Positions 59,559 through 64,000 of a stretch of 64,000 nucleotides of DNA are shown piece after piece. The translations under genes and the position numbers were made by a program. The notes under the pieces are model-generated. The model had not been told where the DNA came from. It saw nothing but the letters and a program-made list of their open reading frames with translations, and searched no databases. Origin of the DNA: Rhodococcus globerulus NBRC 14531 (GTDB taxonomy: Bacteria; Actinomycetota; Actinomycetes; Mycobacteriales; Mycobacteriaceae); contig NZ_BCWX01000004.1 in NCBI RefSeq assembly GCF_001894805.1, positions 1 to 64,000 of the forward strand, in the 5' to 3' direction. Every line of letters starts with the position of its first letter. Position 1 is the first letter of the stretch.

Positions 59559-60788
59559 ATGACCACCCAGAACACATCCACAGGCCCGTTGGCCGGACTC
59601 CGCATCATCGAGATCTCCAGCTTCGTCGCGGCTCCCCTGTGCGGGCTGACACTCTCCCAACTCGGCGCCGAGGTCATCCGAATCGATCCCATCGGCGGCG
59701 CTTCCGATTACAACCGTTGGCCGGTGACCGATCACGGCGAGAGCATCTACTGGACGGGCCTGAACAAGGGCAAGAAGTCACTCGCCGTGAACATGCGCTC
59801 CGACGAGGGACAGGCATTGGTGCAACAACTGGTCACCGCACCCGGCCCCGGCAACGGCATCCTGGTCACCAACGCGGGCGGACGCGCGTGGATGAGCCAC
59901 GCTACCCTCGCCGCCCTGCGAGAAGACGTCATCACCCTCGAAATCCTGGGCCGCCGCGACGGCTCCCCCGGAGTCGACTACACCGTCAACGCCGGGTTGG
60001 GATTTCCGATGATGACCGGACCTTCGGACCATGCCGGCGTCGTCAATCACGTACTTCCGGCCTGGGACATGGCCTGCGGGTTGCATGCGGCACTGGCAAT
60101 TACCTCCGCAGCACGCAAACGCGACACCACCGGAGAGGGTTCACAGATCACCCTCCCCCTCGAAGACGTTGCGCTCGCAACAGCGGGCACACTCGGGTAC
60201 TTCACCGAGGTCCAGATCAACGGACACAGCCGCACGTCCGGCGGCAACGCCGTGTACGGAACGTACGGAATCGATTTCGTCACCAGCGACAACGAACGTT
60301 TCATGATCGTCGCGCTGACCACCCGCCATTTCCGTGACCTCACGGCAGTGACCGGAACAACCGAAGCCGTCGAAGCCGTCGAAGCTGCCTTGGGCGCAGA
60401 TTTCACCACCGAAGCCGACAGGTACACCCACCGCGAGGTGCTCACCGCACTGTTCTCGCGTTGGTTCCGTGAACACAGCGGTTCCGAAGTTGCTGCAGCA
60501 CTGGACAAGACATCGATCCTGTCCGAGCGCTACCGCAGTTTCGCGGAGGTCGTCGAATCCGGCGAACTCGAAAAGAACCCGATGTTCACGACGCTCGAAC
60601 AACCTCGCATCGGGTCCTACCTCGCCGCCGGCCATCCCGCATCATTCAACGGAACTCACTTCACGACCGGACCCGCCCCGGTAGTCGGCGAAGATTCCGT
60701 GACCGTACTGGCCGAGATCCTCGGCACGACTGCAGATCGTGCGGCCGAGCTGGCAGAGAACGGCACAGTCGGCGTTCCGTCACTCTGA
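59559..60788 (+). CDS. CaiB/BaiF-family (class III) CoA-transferase
   Basis: A 409-residue family III CoA-transferase: GLRIIEISSFVAAPLCGLTL, LGAEVIRIDPIGGASDYNRW, NKGKKSLAVNMRSDEGQALV, catalytic Asp in LPAWDMACGLHAAL and the C-terminal NPMFTTLEQPRIGSYLAAGH. It moves CoA between acids. ATG 59559 with aaggaccatc is preferred; ATG 59535 overlaps the preceding stop. With the lyase and hydratase it forms a three-gene operon that ends at a strong hairpin. In a C5 route it would activate mesaconate, itaconate or methylsuccinate. Confidence 0.9.
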   Translation: MTTQNTSTGPLAGLRIIEISSFVAAPLCGLTLSQLGAEVIRIDPIGGASDYNRWPVTDHGESIYWTGLNKGKKSLAVNMRSDEGQALVQQLVTAPGPGNGILVTNAGGRAWMSHATLAALREDVITLEILGRRDGSPGVDYTVNAGLGFPMMTGPSDHAGVVNHVLPAWDMACGLHAALAITSAARKRDTTGEGSQITLPLEDVALATAGTLGYFTEVQINGHSRTSGGNAVYGTYGIDFVTSDNERFMIVALTTRHFRDLTAVTGTTEAVEAVEAALGADFTTEADRYTHREVLTALFSRWFREHSGSEVAAALDKTSILSERYRSFAEVVESGELEKNPMFTTLEQPRIGSYLAAGHPASFNGTHFTTGPAPVVGEDSVTVLAEILGTTADRAAELAENGTVGVPSL

Positions 60789-60798
60789 TCACGCCTAC

Positions 60799-60843
60799 CT
60801 ACAGCTTCGGCCTCGGGAAATTCTCCCGAGGCCGAAGTTGTAG
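60799..60843. terminator. Terminator between CoA-transferase and acyl-CoA dehydrogenase genes
   Basis: A 20-bp stem with a single wobble pair has arms 60799-60818 (CTACAGCTTCGG...) and 60824-60843, and a 5-base loop AATTC. It lies between the convergent stops and probably serves both genes. Confidence 0.85.
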
Positions 60844-60857
60844 GTACGCAAGAACTG

Positions 60858-62015
60858 TCAGAGGCCAAGATCTTTGGCGATGATGGTTTTCATGACTTCA
60901 CTTGTACCACCGTAGATTCGCGTGACGCGTGTATCAGCGTAGAGGCGAGCGATGGGGTACTCGGTGATGTACCCGTACCCACCGTGCAACTGGAGGCATT
61001 TGTCGATTACTTGACCGGCCGCCTCAGTACAGAACAGCTTTGCCTTTGCTGCATCGGCGATGGTCAGCGTGCCACGGTCATGACACTCCAGTGCGTTGTC
61101 GGACACCAACTGGATTGCATCAACTTCGGTAGCGCACTCCGCCAGAACGAATTTGGTGTTCTGGAACGCCGCAACCGGCTTACCGAAGACCTTGCGATCC
61201 TTGACGTAATCGATGGCAAATCGAAGTGCTGCAGTGGCCGTCGCGGCCGCACCGAAAGCAATGGTCAGTCGTTCCTGCGCCAAGTTGTGGGTCAGATAGC
61301 TGAAGCCGTCACCTTCCTCGCCGAGCCGATCCTCGACGGGCACCTGGACGTCGACAAACGACAGCTCCGCGGTGTCCGAGGTCTTGAGCCCGATCTTGTT
61401 GATCTTGCGCCCCACCGAGAAACCCGGTGACGATGTATCGACCACCAGAATCGACAATCCACTACGACGGTTCTCCGCGGTACTGGGCGCGGTCCGGCAC
61501 ACCACCAGAATGCGATCGGCAAGCACGCCGCCGGTGATGAACGTCTTGGCTCCGTTGAGCACATAGTGCGTACCGTCCTCGGACAGCTTGGCCGACGTCG
61601 CGATGTTCGCCAGATCCGAGCCCGTTCCCGGTTCGGTCATCGCAATCGCGAACATCAGATCGCCGGATGCAAACCCGGGCAGCCACCGATTCTTCTGTTC
61701 CTCGTTTGCGTACTCGAGCAGGTACGGCAGGATCAGGTTCGTATGGACGGACTGCGAGCCGAACGACGCCCCGGCCGCGGCAACTTCCTCAGCTACGACG
61801 ACATTGAACTTGAGCGAGGACTCACCGCCTCCGCCATATTCCTCCGGAACCTGAATTCCGAGTACGCCCAGCTCACCCAACCGGCGATAGAAATCACGGG
61901 GCGGGTGACCGTCTTCTTCCCACTTCTCGTGGACTGGCGTCACTTCCTTCGCGATGAAATCGCGGACGGTTGCCCGGAATGCCTCGTGATCCTCGTTGAA
62001 CACGGTGCGCTGCAT
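60858..62015 (-). CDS. Acyl-CoA dehydrogenase
   Basis: A 385-residue FadE: LGVLGIQVPEEYGGGGESSL, AIAMTEPGTGSDLANIATSA, GAKTFITGGVLADRILVVCR, KVFGKPVAAFQNTKFVLAEC and LQLHGGYGYITEYPIARLYA with RIYGGTSEVMKTIIAKDLGL. It resembles long-chain or glutaryl-type enzymes of actinobacteria. ATG 62015 follows ggagttcatac. It has its own promoter with an inverted repeat and is divergent from the MFS carrier. Confidence 0.92.
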   Translation of the reverse strand: MQRTVFNEDHEAFRATVRDFIAKEVTPVHEKWEEDGHPPRDFYRRLGELGVLGIQVPEEYGGGGESSLKFNVVVAEEVAAAGASFGSQSVHTNLILPYLLEYANEEQKNRWLPGFASGDLMFAIAMTEPGTGSDLANIATSAKLSEDGTHYVLNGAKTFITGGVLADRILVVCRTAPSTAENRRSGLSILVVDTSSPGFSVGRKINKIGLKTSDTAELSFVDVQVPVEDRLGEEGDGFSYLTHNLAQERLTIAFGAAATATAALRFAIDYVKDRKVFGKPVAAFQNTKFVLAECATEVDAIQLVSDNALECHDRGTLTIADAAKAKLFCTEAAGQVIDKCLQLHGGYGYITEYPIARLYADTRVTRIYGGTSEVMKTIIAKDLGL

Positions 62016-62046
62016 GTATGAACTCCAGTCGGTCAAGGGAAACGAG

Positions 62047-62064
62047 GGTGATCTTTTTATCACC
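62047..62064. promoter_or_regulatory. Inverted repeat upstream of the acyl-CoA dehydrogenase
   Basis: GGTGAT (62047-62052) and ATCACC (62059-62064) flank CTTTTT, 32-49 bases before ATG 62015 on the minus strand. It is an operator candidate in the 287-base divergent gap; no gene is seen in the rest of the gap. Confidence 0.45.
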
Positions 62065-62302
62065 TTGCCTCAATTTGCTGCGTGCGATCCAACACCCATC
62101 ACCTATGTGTCCGATAGGGCATTCCAATACCCCCTGACCTGCGATACATAGGTAACCGCTATCGTTCCGATCACCGACGCGACATTGCCGAAAGTGATCC
62201 AGAACACGTTGAATAGGACAGCCGGCAACGCACACAATCGATCGCTTCGAGGCCGTGCTTCGATCACGATCGCCACCGCCTACCAACCTCGAAGGGACGC
62301 CC

Positions 62303-63649
62303 GTGACCAACATCGCGCAGCATCGTAACGACGTCCAACCAGAATCGTCTGTCGTCCCGGTCTTCGGCACCCGCAAGCGTGCATGGACGATGACCGGACT
62401 GGTCGTCTTCCTCTACGTCGTCAACTACGCCGACAAAGCAGTCCTCGGAATCATCGCTCAGCCGCTTGCACGTGAGCTCGGACTGAAGTCGTCGCAAATC
62501 GGCATGGTCGGCTCACTGTTCTTCCTGATGTTCTGCATCGGTGGCTTCATGGCCGGACCCCTGAACAAGTACCTGACCCTTCGTTGGGCGCTGCTGATCT
62601 TGGCGGCGATCTGGTCCGTGGTCATGCTCCCCCTCGTTCTCGGCGCAAGTCTCGCAATGCTGATCGTCTCGAGGATGCTGCTCGGACTTGCCGAAGGACC
62701 CAGTTCGGCTCTGATGCACACCGCTGCATATTCATGGCACCCACCGGCCAAACGCGGCCTTCCCGGCGCGATGCTCGCCGGATCCGCTTCCGTCGCAAAG
62801 ATCGCCCTCGCTCCCGTGCTGACGTTCATCGCCGTTCATTACGGTTGGCGCGCAGCAGTTCTCTCGCTCTCCGTTCTCGGTCTGGTGTGGATGGGTTGCT
62901 GGCTGGCCGGTTGGTCCGAAGGACCGTACACGAGCAAGGCAGTCAAGGCGACCAAGCAAGCAGATACCGAAGAAGCAGTCGAGACGACTGCAAAAGCAGT
63001 CACCGAACCGAACGTTCCGTGGCGCAAGATCCTGCTCTCCCGCACGTTTGTCAGCTGCTGCTTCCTCATCGCCGCCATCTACGCGCTGACCACCGTCGTC
63101 CTCACCTGGCTCCCGTCGTACTTCGAGGTCGGCCTCGGTTACAGTGCGATGCAAGCCGGTTCGATGTTTGCACTGCCGTCGATCGTAGGCCTGATCCTCA
63201 TGATCACCTCCGGTTCCGTCACCGACAAGCTGATCGGCCGCGGTTTCACGTCTCGCACAGTTCGCATCATCGTTCCCTGTGTCGGCGTTCTGATCTGCGG
63301 ATCGATTCTCCTGTTCCTCCCCCAGATCTCCGCTCCCGCCGTCGCGGTCGCCATGGTGTCGATCGGCTACGGATTCTCGGCAATCACTTTCCCACTCATC
63401 AACGCCGCGATCTCCGAACTGTGCCCGCCGCAGCAGACTGCCGGAACCATGGGATTCTTCCTCGCCATCATGTCGATCGGTGGCCTGATTGCGCCTTACG
63501 CAACGGGAGTCATCGTGGATAACGCCGCAACGGCTGCCGACGGTTATGCCCAGTCCTTCCAGGCAATCGGCATCATCGGCGTCATTGCAGCGGTTCTGGT
63601 ACTCGTCTTCGCCAATCCCGACCGCGACCGAAAGCTCATCCGCGGCTGA
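62303..63649 (+). CDS. MFS transporter of the anion:cation/ACS type
   Basis: A 448-residue membrane protein with two sets of about six hydrophobic helices. The helices are separated by a charged loop near residues 210-245 (KQADTEEAVETTAKAVTEPN). Helix 1 carries VVFLYVVNYADKAVLGIIAQ, and the RMLLGLAEGPSSALMHTAAY segment in helix 4-5 is typical of organic-anion MFS carriers (ACS family). It likely imports an organic acid, perhaps a cholate metabolite (compare CamM of R. jostii) or a C5 dicarboxylate. GTG 62303 after aagggacgccc is the start. Confidence 0.9.
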   Translation: MTNIAQHRNDVQPESSVVPVFGTRKRAWTMTGLVVFLYVVNYADKAVLGIIAQPLARELGLKSSQIGMVGSLFFLMFCIGGFMAGPLNKYLTLRWALLILAAIWSVVMLPLVLGASLAMLIVSRMLLGLAEGPSSALMHTAAYSWHPPAKRGLPGAMLAGSASVAKIALAPVLTFIAVHYGWRAAVLSLSVLGLVWMGCWLAGWSEGPYTSKAVKATKQADTEEAVETTAKAVTEPNVPWRKILLSRTFVSCCFLIAAIYALTTVVLTWLPSYFEVGLGYSAMQAGSMFALPSIVGLILMITSGSVTDKLIGRGFTSRTVRIIVPCVGVLICGSILLFLPQISAPAVAVAMVSIGYGFSAITFPLINAAISELCPPQQTAGTMGFFLAIMSIGGLIAPYATGVIVDNAATAADGYAQSFQAIGIIGVIAAVLVLVFANPDRDRKLIRG

Positions 63650-63784
63650 GAACTCCACTCATAGCCATTCGCTAACAAAGCCATTCACCGAAAGACATTG
63701 CCGGGTCGCCCTTGCTCGTGATCGACTCGAAGCACGCCCCGACCGCACAGTCGCAACACCGGGCACGAACAGCAGGAGAGACAC

Positions 63785-64000
63785 ATGCGAGATGCCGTCA
63801 TCGTCGACGCAGTACGTACACCGATCGGCCGACGCGGCCGCGCCCTCTCGGAGATCCATCCGGCGGATCTGTCTGCACACGTGCTGCGTGCACTCGCCGA
63901 ACGGACCGGACTCGACGCGGCAACGGTCGACGACGTGATCTGGGGATGCGTCAGTCAGGTCGGCGAACAAGCCGGAAGCATCGCCCGCACAGCCGCACTC
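63785..64000 (+). CDS. Thiolase, N-terminal part
   Basis: The gene starts at ATG 63785 after caggagagacac and runs off the window. The first 72 residues (VIVDAVRTPIGRRGRALSEI, HPADLSAHVLRALAERTGLD, WGCVSQVGEQAGSIARTAAL) are the start of an acetyl-CoA acyltransferase of the FadA/PcaF type. It follows the MFS gene by 135 bases and may be cotranscribed with it. Confidence 0.9.
   Translation, partial: MRDAVIVDAVRTPIGRRGRALSEIHPADLSAHVLRALAERTGLDAATVDDVIWGCVSQVGEQAGSIARTAAL

Overview
The window reads as chromosomal DNA of a high-GC actinomycete of the Rhodococcus erythropolis type. Evidence is the GC-rich third codon positions, mycofactocin-type and F420-type enzymes, many FadE/FadD/FadA paralogues, and a 3-ketosteroid delta1-dehydrogenase that keeps every catalytic position of R. 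erythropolis KstD1 at the same residue number. Roughly 2-50 kb is a steroid-catabolism island. From family composition (comparison from memory, not a search) it most resembles the cholate (bile acid) clusters of rhodococci rather than the cholesterol cluster.

Layout. 0-2 kb: end of a mycofactocin-type SDR, a 3Fe-4S ferredoxin and a P450. 3-4.9 kb: small orphan ORFs, one frame broken by a stop. 4.9-8 kb: a Kst4D-like flavoprotein and an aldehyde dehydrogenase. 8.1-15.1 kb (minus): tightly packed side-chain beta-oxidation operon (FadA5-like thiolase, fused FadE34-type acyl-CoA dehydrogenase, Ltp thiolase, MaoC hydratase, thioesterase, SDR). 15.3-17.6 kb: KstR-like TetR regulator divergent from kstD1. 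17.6-25 kb (minus): alkylsulfatase-type hydrolase, LLM oxidoreductase, SMP-30, ArsR/SRPBCC pair, glutamine-synthetase-like enzyme and an HsaA-like monooxygenase. 25.2-28 kb: KshA and associated genes. 28-35 kb: SDRs, a TauD-like dioxygenase, a CoA ligase and two TetR regulators. 35-38 kb: crotonase, then a cysteine-type leader peptide ahead of osmC-metY. 38-42.3 kb (minus): IclR, HsaD, a 34-codon relic of HsaF, HsaA, HsaC. 42.5-50.5 kb: LLM enzyme, SnoaL/BaiE-like proteins, FadD19-like ligase, two SDRs, amidohydrolase, BaiE-like protein coupled to an Old Yellow Enzyme. 50.5-53.7 kb: housekeeping-type genes (RNase HI, AlkA-like glycosylase, PNPOx-like, secreted protein, ArsR). 53.7-64 kb: thiolase, MaoC, GntR, two acyl-CoA dehydrogenases, CitE-like lyase, two-domain MaoC, CaiB/BaiF CoA-transferase, MFS carrier and the start of a further thiolase.

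Inferred logic: CoA ligases activate the side chain and the beta-oxidation operon shortens it. Kst4D, KstD and KshA desaturate and 9alpha-hydroxylate the nucleus, opening ring B. HsaA, HsaC and HsaD hydroxylate, cleave and hydrolyse ring A. SDRs, four SnoaL/BaiE-like proteins and an OYE would process ring hydroxyls. KshB, HsaB, HsaE and HsaG are not in the window and must be supplied from elsewhere.

Most interesting: the translationally coupled BaiE-like/OYE pair, the Shine-Dalgarno-equipped 34-codon HsaF relic, the leader-peptide attenuator before osmC-metY, and a probable frameshift at the start of the alkylsulfatase gene.
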